Shown piece after piece: positions 54,009-61,727 of a DNA stretch of 64,000 nt. Under the pieces are notes generated by a model, which ran no database searches, was not told the DNA's origin, and worked only from the letters and a program-made list of their open reading frames with translations. How positions within the stretch are numbered: the stretch's first letter is position 1; each line of letters starts with the position of its first letter. This stretch comes from Pedobacter cryotolerans (GTDB lineage Bacteria > Bacteroidota > Bacteroidia > Sphingobacteriales > Sphingobacteriaceae): positions 186,001-250,000 of the forward strand of contig NZ_SWBO01000001.1 in assembly GCF_005116475.1 (NCBI RefSeq). The letters are read 5' to 3'. The position numbers and the translations under genes are program-made.

Positions 54009-55979
54009 ATGAAATCAAATAAAGACATATTAAACAGCTTAATTGAGCGTTCGCCATATCCTATTTATGTTATTTCTGGTCAGGAATTAACCATTTCTAT
54101 AGCCAATGCAGCCACATTAAAAGCTTGGGGTAAAGACGAAACTGTGATTGGAATGCGTTGGCGAGATGCTTTGCCCGAATTAGAAAATCAACCATTTGAA
54201 CACTTGCTTTTAAGGGTTTTGGCAACTGGCGAGGCGTATCGTGCTGTAAATGATCGTGCAGATTTGATGATAGATGGTGAAATGAAAACAGCATATTTTA
54301 CATTTTCGTACGAGCCGGTTTATGGAAATGACAAAGATGTAATTGGCGTTGCTTGTTATGCTACTGATGTAACCAGTTTAGTAAAGGCTACAAAGCAAGT
54401 TGAGCTTATGAGTGAAGAGACTCGTCAGATTAATGAGGAGCTCGCCGCTATTAACGAAGAAATTAGCGCATCAAACGAAGAGTTAGGGGCACTTAATGAA
54501 GAGCTAGCAGCAACTAATGAAGAACTAACTGAATCACATCATTTATTAGAATTAAGCGAAAAAAGATTTAGAAATCTAATACTACAAGCGCCTTTTGCAA
54601 TATGTGTAATTAGAGCTTCAGATTTAATGGTAACAGATGTAAATGATCGTTACTTAGAATTGGTAGGTAGAAAGAGAGAAAAAATTGATGGATTAACCAT
54701 TTGGGAGGGAGTGCCTGAAGCAGCGGATGCTTATGCCCCAGTTATGCAGCAAGTAATTGAAACAAGAAAGGCTTATATGGCTAAAGAAGCTGAACTTTTC
54801 TTGGTGAGAAATGAGGTTTCAGAACTGATGTACATCGATTTTGTGTATGAACCTGTTATTGATCTTTTAGGTATTGTTTCTGCAATTATGGTGGTAGGTA
54901 TTGATGTGTCTGAAAAAGTTAGAGCTAGAAAATCTATCGAAGAAATTGAAGAAAGGATTCGGCTTGCTGTACAAGCAGCAGAAATAGGAACTTTTGATTA
55001 CCATTATAACTCCAACGAGCTAGTAACATCTGATAGATTTAACGAAATTTTTGGAGTAAAATCTGGTATTTCAAGAGAAAAAATTATCGCATCTTATCAT
55101 CCAGAAGATCAGAATATTAGTAATGAAGCTCATGCTTTAGGGAAAGACAGTGGAAAGATTTTTTATGAGGCAAGGGTAATGCGAAGCGATAGCATGCGTT
55201 GGGTGCGTATTCAATCTAACATATATTTCGATATAAATGGAGAGCCAGAGCGCACATTAGGAACAGTAATAGATATTACAGAATATAAAGCTTTGCAACA
55301 ACAGAAAGATGATTTTATTTCAATTGCAAGTCATGAACTTAAAACCCCAATAACCAGTTTAAAGGCCTCATTGCAATTGCTTAGCAGGATGAAGGAAAAC
55401 CCTAATCCGAGTATTTTGCCACGATTAATAGATCAATCTACCAGAAGTATGGATAAAGTAACAGATCTGGTTGATGATTTGTTGAATGTAGCTAAAATGA
55501 ACGAGGGACAAATTAGATTGAAAAAAGACTGGTTTGTTTTTGCTGAAATGATGGACAAATGCTGTAATCATGTTCGAGAAGTAGGTAAACACGAGCTTTT
55601 ATTTGAGGGTGATCATAAACTAATGATTTATGCTGATGAGCATAGAATTGATCAGGTTATTGTGAACTTGGTAAATAATGCGGTAAAATACGCTCCTGAT
55701 TCTAAAGATATTATAATTAAAATAGAGCAGCAGGGTAACATTGCTAATGTACAAGTGCAAGATAAGGGACCAGGCATTACTGATGATAAAATCCCTTATT
55801 TGTTTGATCGTTTTTACAGAGCAGACCAGTCTGGTTTACAGGTTTCTGGCTTAGGCTTAGGGCTGTACATTAGCGCAGATATTGTAAAGCGCCATGGAGG
55901 AGAAATTGGTGTAGAAAGCCAAATAGGCAAAGGAAGTACTTTTTGGTTTACTTTACCAATTAATGGAGAAGCGATTTAG
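54009..55979 (+). CDS. Multi-PAS sensor histidine kinase, cytoplasmic
   Basis: This 656-residue protein has three PAS-like domains: about 10-125, 185-300 and 315-430. The first two are joined by an S-helix-type coiled coil (heptad-like EELAAINEEISASNEELGAL) at about 140-175. A HisKA domain has His442 in SHELKTPITSLK. The HATPase domain contains QVIVNLVNNAVKYAP (N box), DKGPGI (G1), YLFDRFYRAD (F box) and GLGLGLYISADIVKRHGG (G2). No membrane helix is visible, so it is probably soluble. No response regulator lies beside it (orphan kinase). The next feature, tRNA-Arg, begins 6 bases downstream on the opposite strand. Confidence 0.92.
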   Translation: MKSNKDILNSLIERSPYPIYVISGQELTISIANAATLKAWGKDETVIGMRWRDALPELENQPFEHLLLRVLATGEAYRAVNDRADLMIDGEMKTAYFTFSYEPVYGNDKDVIGVACYATDVTSLVKATKQVELMSEETRQINEELAAINEEISASNEELGALNEELAATNEELTESHHLLELSEKRFRNLILQAPFAICVIRASDLMVTDVNDRYLELVGRKREKIDGLTIWEGVPEAADAYAPVMQQVIETRKAYMAKEAELFLVRNEVSELMYIDFVYEPVIDLLGIVSAIMVVGIDVSEKVRARKSIEEIEERIRLAVQAAEIGTFDYHYNSNELVTSDRFNEIFGVKSGISREKIIASYHPEDQNISNEAHALGKDSGKIFYEARVMRSDSMRWVRIQSNIYFDINGEPERTLGTVIDITEYKALQQQKDDFISIASHELKTPITSLKASLQLLSRMKENPNPSILPRLIDQSTRSMDKVTDLVDDLLNVAKMNEGQIRLKKDWFVFAEMMDKCCNHVREVGKHELLFEGDHKLMIYADEHRIDQVIVNLVNNAVKYAPDSKDIIIKIEQQGNIANVQVQDKGPGITDDKIPYLFDRFYRADQSGLQVSGLGLGLYISADIVKRHGGEIGVESQIGKGSTFWFTLPINGEAI

Positions 55980-55985
55980 TTTTTG

Positions 55986-56057
55986 TAGCCCCGAGCAGAA
56001 TCGAACTGCTATCTAATGTTTAGGAAACATCTATTCTATCCGTTGAACTACGGGGCC
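55986..56057 (-). tRNA. tRNA-Arg(CCU)
   Basis: The 72-nt cloverleaf on the minus strand starts GGCCCCGTAGTTCAACGGAT and has acceptor arms GGCCCCG/CGGGGCT, a D-arm GTTC...GAAT, and an anticodon stem GATGT/ACATT around the loop TTCCTAA. The anticodon is CCU (Arg, reading AGG). The T-arm GCAG...CTGC contains TTCGATT. No CCA is encoded. It begins 6 bases downstream of a GIY-YIG gene on the same strand. Its first 50 or so bases also occur, broken, at 56303-56369. Confidence 0.92.
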
Positions 56058-56063
56058 AATTAT

Positions 56064-56303
56064 TTACAAAGATTTTAAAAAATCTTTACCTACACCAGAT
56101 TTATAATATTTTTCTCTAGCTCTAGCAGCTATTCTACTTAAAACCTCCTCTGTAGAAATTAATCTCCAAGGTCTATATCCCTTAGTAGATTTGGTTTTCC
56201 CAGCATTATGCTGTTTTAATCTCTTCTCAACATCTAAACTAAAACCAACATATATTCTTCCATCAACTTCGCTTTTAATAGCATAAACATAATAAATATC
56301 CAT
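56064..56303 (-). CDS. Small GIY-YIG nuclease family protein
   Basis: This 79-residue protein is a minimal GIY-YIG domain: YYVYAIKS (GIY position) and YVGFSLD (YIG position), the conserved Arg of EKRLKQHN, AGKTKSTKGYRPWRLIST, and the catalytic-like Glu in ARAREKYYKSG. Small members of this class (UPF0213-like) occur alone and near tRNA genes in Bacteroidota. The ATG begins exactly where similarity to the tRNA fragment ends, and the stop lies 6 bases before the intact tRNA. Nuclease activity is predicted, not shown. Confidence 0.9.
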   Translation of the reverse strand: MDIYYVYAIKSEVDGRIYVGFSLDVEKRLKQHNAGKTKSTKGYRPWRLISTEEVLSRIAARAREKYYKSGVGKDFLKSL

Positions 56304-56369
56304 ATCTAATGTTTAGGAAACACCCCTGCCTACCGCAGGCAGGTATTCTATCCGTTGAACTACGGGGCC
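56303..56369 (-). pseudogene. Broken duplicate of tRNA-Arg (5' part with palindrome insert)
   Basis: On the minus strand this repeats the first about 25 bases of the intact tRNA (GGCCCCGTAGTTCAACGGAT and onward). It is then interrupted by a 21-base insertion (56323-56343) containing CCTGCCT...AGGCAGG, and resumes through the anticodon loop (TTTCCTAA) to TTAGATA. The T-arm and 3' acceptor are missing. It cannot form a tRNA. Confidence 0.88.
56325..56343. repeat. Palindromic repeat inserted in the tRNA fragment
   Basis: The arms CCTGCCT and AGGCAGG flank a 5-base loop. It sits within the anticodon stem of the tRNA fragment. A related imperfect palindrome, CCTGCTGGCAGG, occurs at 45296-45307. 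Confidence 0.6.
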
Positions 56370-56425
56370 AATTATTTACAAAGATTTTAAAAATCTTTAC
56401 CTATACCAGATTTATAATATTTTTC
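56370..56425 (-). pseudogene. Remnant of a second GIY-YIG gene 3' end
   Basis: These 56 bases match 56058-56114 (end of the GIY-YIG gene plus spacer) except for one missing A and a few substitutions. Read on the minus strand they encode EKYYKSGIGKDF and then shift out of frame. The remnant lies next to the broken tRNA copy, as the intact gene lies next to the intact tRNA. Confidence 0.8.
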
Positions 56426-56541
56426 AATAGTGCAAATATATAAATTTAATGCGCTTGCTAAATAAATCATAAACTAAACTTTGTTGAAATCTAATTTTAA
56501 AAATAGAATGATGTTTCTTTAATTTACAGGCCAATATTGAT

Positions 56542-57639
56542 ATGGGCCTAATTAAAGATATTTACAACGAAGAATTTTACAAGGCATTTGCCTCTACATT
56601 AACTAAAACGCTACCAGATTTTGTTTCAGCTAAGTTTATCGACTTAGTTTTGGATGATGCTTTTTATCAAATGGAATGGAAAGAAAGGGTAAAGCATACT
56701 ACAAAAGTGCTGCATCATTTTATGCCAACAGATTTTGCTAAAAGTACCCAATTGATAGAAAAAATTGTAACTCAACTTAGGGCTGATGGTTTTGCAGAAC
56801 AGCAATTAGTGTTTATGTTTTTGCCAGATTACATTGCCACTTATGGCTTAGCTGATTATAAAAACTCAATCAATTCGCTTGTGTTTTTAACTCAATTTAT
56901 AAGTGCTGAATTTGCTATTCGTCCGTTTTTGCTAAAATATGGCAATCAATTAATGGCAGATATGTTGCAAATGTCAACACATCAAAATTATCATGTTAGG
57001 CGCTTTGCAAGTGAGGGCTGTAGACCACGTTTGCCTTGGGGTGCAGCTATACCAGCTTTAAAAAGAGATCCCTCTACAATACTTCCAATTTTAGAAAATC
57101 TGAAAACAGATCCATCTGAATATGTTCGTAGAAGTGTGGCAAATAACTTAAATGACATTACAAAAGATAACCCAGAGATTGTAATTGAAATAGCCAAAAA
57201 ATGGCAAGGCTTAGGTAAAGAAACCGATGCCATTATTAAACATGCTTGTAGAAGCTTATTAAAGAGTGGACACCCAGAAATATTAAGCTTTTATGGTTTA
57301 GACACGAAGTGTTTAGGAATAAAAAACTTTCAAATTGAAATGGCTAAAATAGCGATAGGCAATGCGTTAGAATTTTCTTTTGTGCTTAAAAATGAGGATA
57401 AAATTGAGCGGTATATTCGTTTAGAATACACCGTTTATTATCTTAAAAATAATGGCAGTTTAGCAGGCAAAGTTTTTAAAATTAGCGAGAAATCTTATCC
57501 CGCAGGTGCGGAAGTAAAAATTATACGTAAACAAAGTTTTAAACTAATTACCACCAAAACGTTTTATCGCGGATTGCATAAATTATCAATTATGGTTAAT
57601 GGGAAAGAAATGGCTATTGCCGATTTTGAGCTTTGTTAG
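56542..57639 (+). CDS. AlkC-like DNA alkylation repair protein
   Basis: This 365-residue protein has a HEAT-like helical-repeat body (about 1-245) with RRFASEGCRPRLPWGAAIPA, LKRDPSTILPILENLKTDPS, and YVRRSVANNLNDITKDNPEI. These are motifs of the AlkC branch of AlkD-type glycosylases, which remove alkylated bases without base flipping. The C-terminal about 110 residues (FQIEMAKIAIGNALEFSFVL onward) are beta-rich and resemble the Ig-like domain attached to some AlkC proteins. It stands alone. A cytoplasmic DNA repair role is likely. Confidence 0.85.
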   Translation: MGLIKDIYNEEFYKAFASTLTKTLPDFVSAKFIDLVLDDAFYQMEWKERVKHTTKVLHHFMPTDFAKSTQLIEKIVTQLRADGFAEQQLVFMFLPDYIATYGLADYKNSINSLVFLTQFISAEFAIRPFLLKYGNQLMADMLQMSTHQNYHVRRFASEGCRPRLPWGAAIPALKRDPSTILPILENLKTDPSEYVRRSVANNLNDITKDNPEIVIEIAKKWQGLGKETDAIIKHACRSLLKSGHPEILSFYGLDTKCLGIKNFQIEMAKIAIGNALEFSFVLKNEDKIERYIRLEYTVYYLKNNGSLAGKVFKISEKSYPAGAEVKIIRKQSFKLITTKTFYRGLHKLSIMVNGKEMAIADFELC

Positions 57640-57653
57640 CTTTTAAAAATTAT

Positions 57654-58349
57654 TTACATCAATTTTAAATTGCCCATACCGCCATCTATTCCTATTACCT
57701 GACCAGTGATCCAGCTTGCTTTTTCACTTAAAAGAAAAGTGATGGCATTGGCAACTTCATCGGCACTGCCCACTTTTTTTAATGGATTTCTTTTTTCTGC
57801 TGCTTCTAACTTTTCGGGGGTATTGGTAAATTTCTCACTTAAGGGAGTTTGTGTAAGTGATGGTGCTATACAGTTTACCCTTATAACAGGAGCGAGTTCT
57901 GCCGCTAAAGCTTTTGTAAGTCCTTCTACTGCGCCTTTAGCCATAGCAATTGATGAGTGAAAAGGCATTCCGGCAGTAACAGCAACAGTGCTAATAAATA
58001 CAATACTAGCTTGTTTACTCATTTTTAAATTTGGTAAATATGCTTGCACAAAAGCCACAGCACCTAAACTATTAATATGGTAATCATTTAAAAAATCTGC
58101 TATGGTAATTCTGTTAAATGGCTTTAAATTTATAGTGCCCGGAAAATATACGATACCATCTATTTGCGCCTCAATTTTAGGAAAATATTCAGTTTCATAC
58201 TTGTTTATGGTGTAAAACTCATTATAATCATTGGGTGTGTTTTTAGTCGATAAACCAATAATTTGATGGCCTTCGGCTTGTAATTGTTTAGCCGCAGATA
58301 TTGCAATAGCGCTAGATGCCCCAGCGAAAATGAAAGTTTTTGAATTCAT
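57654..58349 (-). CDS. Short-chain dehydrogenase/reductase
   Basis: This 231-residue SDR has the N-terminal cofactor motif FIFAGASSAIAISAAKQLQA (GxxxxxI form, residues about 6-25) and the NSLG stretch in place of NNAG (HINSLGAVAF). SIVFISTVAV carries the catalytic Ser region, and HSSIAMAKGAVEGL gives a motif with Lys but Met-Ala where Tyr is usual, so the catalytic Tyr is not obvious. VIGIDGGMGNLKLM closes the domain. The missing Tyr (SxxxAMAKG rather than YxxxK) is an oddity that may mean altered or lost activity. The gene follows DUF2256 with no gap. Confidence 0.82.
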   Translation of the reverse strand: MNSKTFIFAGASSAIAISAAKQLQAEGHQIIGLSTKNTPNDYNEFYTINKYETEYFPKIEAQIDGIVYFPGTINLKPFNRITIADFLNDYHINSLGAVAFVQAYLPNLKMSKQASIVFISTVAVTAGMPFHSSIAMAKGAVEGLTKALAAELAPVIRVNCIAPSLTQTPLSEKFTNTPEKLEAAEKRNPLKKVGSADEVANAITFLLSEKASWITGQVIGIDGGMGNLKLM

Positions 58350-58493
58350 TTAGTTTGTTTTTTGATTGCGGCAACGTTCACTGCAATATTTAACTTCATC
58401 CCAGTGTTTTTCCCATTTTTTACGCCACGAAAATGGCCTGTTACAAACCACACAAATTTTTGAAGGTAAATTTTGTTTTTTTACAGCTTTCAT
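58350..58493 (-). CDS. DUF2256 zinc-ribbon-like protein, 47 residues
   Basis: Translation of the minus strand from the ATG at 58493 gives [20 protein letters not shown], then [20 protein letters not shown] and CRNQKTN, ending in TAA. The CVVC...C...C spacing and [16 protein letters not shown] core are the DUF2256 signature. DUF2256 proteins are often encoded near photolyase/cryptochrome genes. None is within this window. The stop codon is immediately followed by the ATG of the SDR gene, so they are translationally linked. Confidence 0.88.
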   Translation of the reverse strand: MKAVKKQNLPSKICVVCNRPFSWRKKWEKHWDEVKYCSERCRNQKTN

Positions 58494-58562
58494 TGTCAGA
58501 TGTAAACAACTTACGGATTTATGCGTGCTTAAGTTTTTGAAATAAATTAATTATTAATCGCT

Positions 58563-59063
58563 TTACAACTTCACTCTGTGGTAAATTGTTTCTGTGGCTT
58601 TTGCTTCATCGCCGGCTGGCGAAATATTAAATGCTCTTATAATAAATTGATCTGGGTTGATGATTTCAAGTTCCGTTCTCCAGCTCCATGGTTCGCCAAT
58701 TCCTATCCATCCGTAGGTACCTGTAACGCTAAATCCATTTCTGGTTTCTTGGCCTTCACTATGCATAATTGCTGTACCCATGTGAAAGCTATCTACCCAG
58801 CTACATTGGCATTTTTCATTACCTAAATCATAAGCCCAAGTCATTATACCTTCGTAAGGTTTGCCGTTTAATGTGCTACTGTACTCGTAATTGATGAATC
58901 TACCATCCATTAGCATACTAATTTTGGCACGCATTGGTGCTTCATCAGCTAAAATATCTTTCTCAAACCAAGTTGAGGTATTGCCTTCCCAACTACCTGC
59001 TAAAGTTGCTAACCTTAAATGGGGGCCACTTTCTTTGCTTATTTCAAATTTACTTTTACTCAT
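58563..59063 (-). CDS. DUF1579 family protein
   Basis: This 166-residue cytoplasmic protein has the start MSKSKFEISKESGPHLRLAT. The pattern LAGSWEGNTSTWFEKDILAD, GRFINYEYSSTLNGKPYEGI, and WVDSFHMGTAIMHSEGQE matches the DUF1579 lipocalin-like beta-barrel family. Function is unknown, though such folds bind small hydrophobic ligands. It is a single gene. Confidence 0.88.
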   Translation of the reverse strand: MSKSKFEISKESGPHLRLATLAGSWEGNTSTWFEKDILADEAPMRAKISMLMDGRFINYEYSSTLNGKPYEGIMTWAYDLGNEKCQCSWVDSFHMGTAIMHSEGQETRNGFSVTGTYGWIGIGEPWSWRTELEIINPDQFIIRAFNISPAGDEAKATETIYHRVKL

Positions 59064-59185
59064 CAGTACTAAAATACATAATTTATTTTGTGGAATTGAT
59101 AGTCTTTCAAATATTATCTAATAACAAATGTTGATATAAGATTTTTGCTTTGGTACAGTTTACTTATTTTTTAATAATGTATTTC

Positions 59186-59545
59186 TTATTTAAGCTTCGC
59201 TTTTAGCGCATATAAAACAAGTTGAGTTAAAATACAAATGGTAAATGTACTTGCAAATATCAAATAGATATTTACATCGTTGCTAACAAAGCCGTATTCA
59301 AGTGATGAGCTTACAATATTAAAAATTCCGTAAGCGGTGTAGCAAGCGTAGTATAAGCTCCATAAGCCTACCGCAAAATGCCAAATGCTCAACTTGTAAT
59401 TTTCTTGCTGACTAGCTCTTAAAGCCAACCAGTTGATGATGATAATTAAAAATATCCCTACTGAATTTATGTTGATGGTTTTAAAATAAAAAAGCACATA
59501 AATAATAGCCAACATGATGTTTAAGTAAGACAGTTTTTGAAGCAT
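59186..59545 (-). CDS. Small four-helix membrane protein
   Basis: This 119-residue protein has four hydrophobic helices, near residues 5-22 (LNIMLAIIYVLFYF), 26-44 (INSVGIFLIIIINWLAL), 58-83 (WHFAVGLWSLYYACYTAYGI) and 90-117 (NIYLIFASTFTICILTQLVL). No family motif is recognised. Upstream, 59546-59629 separates it from the divergent YtxH gene. Confidence 0.65.
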   Translation of the reverse strand: MLQKLSYLNIMLAIIYVLFYFKTININSVGIFLIIIINWLALRASQQENYKLSIWHFAVGLWSLYYACYTAYGIFNIVSSSLEYGFVSNDVNIYLIFASTFTICILTQLVLYALKAKLK

Positions 59546-59629
59546 AGTATAAAATTAACCACTAAAATTTACAATTAAAAAGAACAATATGAAAGCTAAG
59601 TTGTTAGAAAAATATTAAAACTTTAGATT

Positions 59630-59842
59630 ATGACAAAGCAAACAAAAATATTAGCAGGCGTATTAGCTGGAGCTGCATTAGGTGCTGTGGTGGCATTAGT
59701 TATTGCATCAGATAAAGATGATGAATTAAAAGGTAAAGTAAGTGATTGGTTTTGCGAACTTTTAGATAGTTCTAAAGACAAATTATCTACCATTAAAGAT
59801 ACCGTAAAAGATAAATTAGCTAATGTAAAAGTACCTAGTTAA
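59630..59842 (+). CDS. YtxH domain protein
   Basis: This 70-residue protein has an N-terminal membrane helix (KILAGVLAGAALGAVVALVI, about residues 6-25) with the Gly-rich YtxH pattern. A charged amphipathic helix follows (KGKVSDWFCELLDSSKDKLS). YtxH-like proteins are stress-related membrane-associated proteins. The next gene, MscS, begins 1 base after its stop, consistent with a shared osmotic/envelope-stress role. Confidence 0.8.
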   Translation: MTKQTKILAGVLAGAALGAVVALVIASDKDDELKGKVSDWFCELLDSSKDKLSTIKDTVKDKLANVKVPS

Positions 59843-59843
59843 T

Positions 59844-60938
59844 TTGCAGTTTTTAGATGATTTTTTTGGCTCCTCAATTGCTCCAATTTTAAAAAATTTA
59901 ATTTTAGGAGCTGGCGCAATTTTACTTGGGGTAGCCATTAAATTTATTTTACTTAAATCTTTTAAATTTTTTGCTCGTTATTGGGCAACATTTCAAATCC
60001 AATCGATACTTAAAAATTTAAGTACTCCGATTGGATTTTTTATTCCTTTGCTTTTGCTCAGCATTTCCAGCAATTATATGTTGCTTTCTGCCCATTCAAA
60101 AGCTCAATTTTTAAAACTGCTTGAAGTTTTATTGACCATTAATTTCTCTGTTATTTTAATTGGTTTTATTGGTATTTTAAAAGACATCGTTGCTCATAAA
60201 TACGATTTAAACAAAGAAAATAATCTTCGAGAACGTAAAATAAGAACGCAATTACAATTCATTAGAAAATTTGTAATTGTATTAATTGTTCTGGTTACTA
60301 TTGCTATAGTTTTACTCAGTTTTGAGAGTATGAGAAAAATTGGTGCGGGTTTATTAACCGGTGTGGGCATTGGTGGTATCATCATCGGTTTTGCTGCTCA
60401 AAAATCTTTAGGAAATTTATTAGCAGGTTTTCAAATTGCTTTTACACAACCTATTAGAATTGATGATGTTTTAGTTGTTGAAGGTGAATGGGGTAGAGTG
60501 GAAGAAATTACGTTAACCTATGTAGTGGTTAAAATTTGGGATCAACGAAGATTAATATTACCGATAACTTATTTTATAGAAAAACCTTTTCAAAACTGGA
60601 CAAGGGTTTCGGCAGAATTATTAGGAACAGTTTTTTTATATGTAGATTATAATTTACCTATTCCGCCTTTGCGAGATGAATTAACTCGACTTTTAAATGA
60701 ACATCCCCTTTGGGATAAAAAAGTAAATGTTGTGCAGGTAACCGATAATAAAGAGTTAAATGTAGAGGTTCGGTTTTTAATGAGTGCCAGAAACTCTGGT
60801 CAGGCGTTTGATTTGCGTTGCGATATCCGCGAAAATATGATTGCTTTTATCAGAGAAAATTATCCAGATAGTTTACCAAAAACTCGAGTAGAATTTAATC
60901 AATCTCAAAAAAATCCTTTTGGCCAATCTGCCAATTAA
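59844..60938 (+). CDS. MscS family small-conductance mechanosensitive channel
   Basis: This 364-residue protein, starting at a TTG codon (no ATG fits the N-terminus better), has membrane helices near 15-37, 53-73, 90-112, 142-160 and 170-190. The MscS pore helix is GVGIGGIIIGFAAQKSLGNLLAGF, followed by the beta domain QPIRIDDVLVVEGEWGRVEE, TYVVVKIWDQRRLILPITYF and FQNWTR, all characteristic. It should release solutes on hypo-osmotic shock. It is coupled to the YtxH gene. Confidence 0.92.
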   Translation: MQFLDDFFGSSIAPILKNLILGAGAILLGVAIKFILLKSFKFFARYWATFQIQSILKNLSTPIGFFIPLLLLSISSNYMLLSAHSKAQFLKLLEVLLTINFSVILIGFIGILKDIVAHKYDLNKENNLRERKIRTQLQFIRKFVIVLIVLVTIAIVLLSFESMRKIGAGLLTGVGIGGIIIGFAAQKSLGNLLAGFQIAFTQPIRIDDVLVVEGEWGRVEEITLTYVVVKIWDQRRLILPITYFIEKPFQNWTRVSAELLGTVFLYVDYNLPIPPLRDELTRLLNEHPLWDKKVNVVQVTDNKELNVEVRFLMSARNSGQAFDLRCDIRENMIAFIRENYPDSLPKTRVEFNQSQKNPFGQSAN

Positions 60939-60959
60939 ACAATTCTTTACCTTTACCAA

Positions 60960-61643
60960 ATGGATGTATTTGGAAATGCAATCAGCGATTTTTATAAAAC
61001 TGGCAAAGCCGATGTTTTGTGGTTACATAATTCATACGGCGAAGTTGAAGAAATGCCTGTAGATTTATTTTTTAGAGGCGAAGATGAAATGCCTTTTTTA
61101 GAACACAAAGCAATAAGTTTATGCTACGGCAAAATTTTAGATGTGGGTGGAGGTGTGGGCAGTCATGCATTGTTTTTGCAAGAAATAGGTTTTGATGTAA
61201 CGGCTATTGATATCTCCGCCGATGCGGTGAAAATAATGCAGCAGCGAGGTGTAGAAAAAGCTTTTGAGCAAGATATTTATTTAGTTAAGGAGAAATACGA
61301 CACACTGCTATTTTTGATGAACGGAATTGGCTTAACAGGAACATTACAGGGTTTTGCAGATTTTCTTGTTAAGGCTAAAGATATGATTAACCCAGATGGC
61401 CAGCTAATTTTTGATACATCAGATATTTCTTACTTATACGAAGATTTAGAAAAACCTGCCAACCATTATTTCGGAGAAGTTAGTTACTGTTATGAGTATA
61501 AAGCGCAAAAAGGCAATTGGTTCAATTGGTTGTATTTAGATCAAGGTACATTGGCTCATGTAGCTCATCAAAATGGGTGGGATTTAGAAGTTGTTTTTGA
61601 TGATGAAGAAGATCAATATTTAGCGAAGCTGACATTGAGCTAA
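60960..61643 (+). CDS. Class I SAM-dependent methyltransferase
   Basis: This 227-residue protein contains ILDVGGGVGSHALFLQEIGF (motif I), VTAIDISADAVKIM (motif II acidic residue) and YDTLLFLMNGIGLTGTLQGF (motif IV region). DGQLIFDTSDISYLYEDLEK and the long C-terminal extension with WLYLDQG also fit small-molecule methyltransferases. The substrate is unknown. It begins 21 bases after the mscS stop and may be cotranscribed. Confidence 0.87.
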   Translation: MDVFGNAISDFYKTGKADVLWLHNSYGEVEEMPVDLFFRGEDEMPFLEHKAISLCYGKILDVGGGVGSHALFLQEIGFDVTAIDISADAVKIMQQRGVEKAFEQDIYLVKEKYDTLLFLMNGIGLTGTLQGFADFLVKAKDMINPDGQLIFDTSDISYLYEDLEKPANHYFGEVSYCYEYKAQKGNWFNWLYLDQGTLAHVAHQNGWDLEVVFDDEEDQYLAKLTLS

Positions 61644-61647
61644 TAAA

Positions 61648-61726
61648 TTTTAACATTAAGGAATTAAGAAAAAAGAGTACAAAATTTCTCTTATTGCTCA
61701 ATAATCTTAACTGCTTAATGTTAAAA
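61648..61726. repeat. 13-bp inverted repeat between convergent genes
   Basis: TTTTAACATTAAG (61648-61660) and CTTAATGTTAAAA (61714-61726) are perfect complements, separated by 53 bases. A second partial pair (GGAATTAAGAA near 61660 and TCTTAACTGCTTAA near 61705) makes the arms extendable. It lies right between the methyltransferase and pepT stops and may terminate both. Confidence 0.6.
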
Positions 61727-61727
61727 G

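Noticed and set aside
45809..56425. Integrase-bearing genomic island bounded by the tRNA-Arg gene
   Set aside because: The gene content and tRNA proximity fit an island, but I found no integrase and no second attachment-like copy except the local tRNA fragment tied to the GIY-YIG gene.
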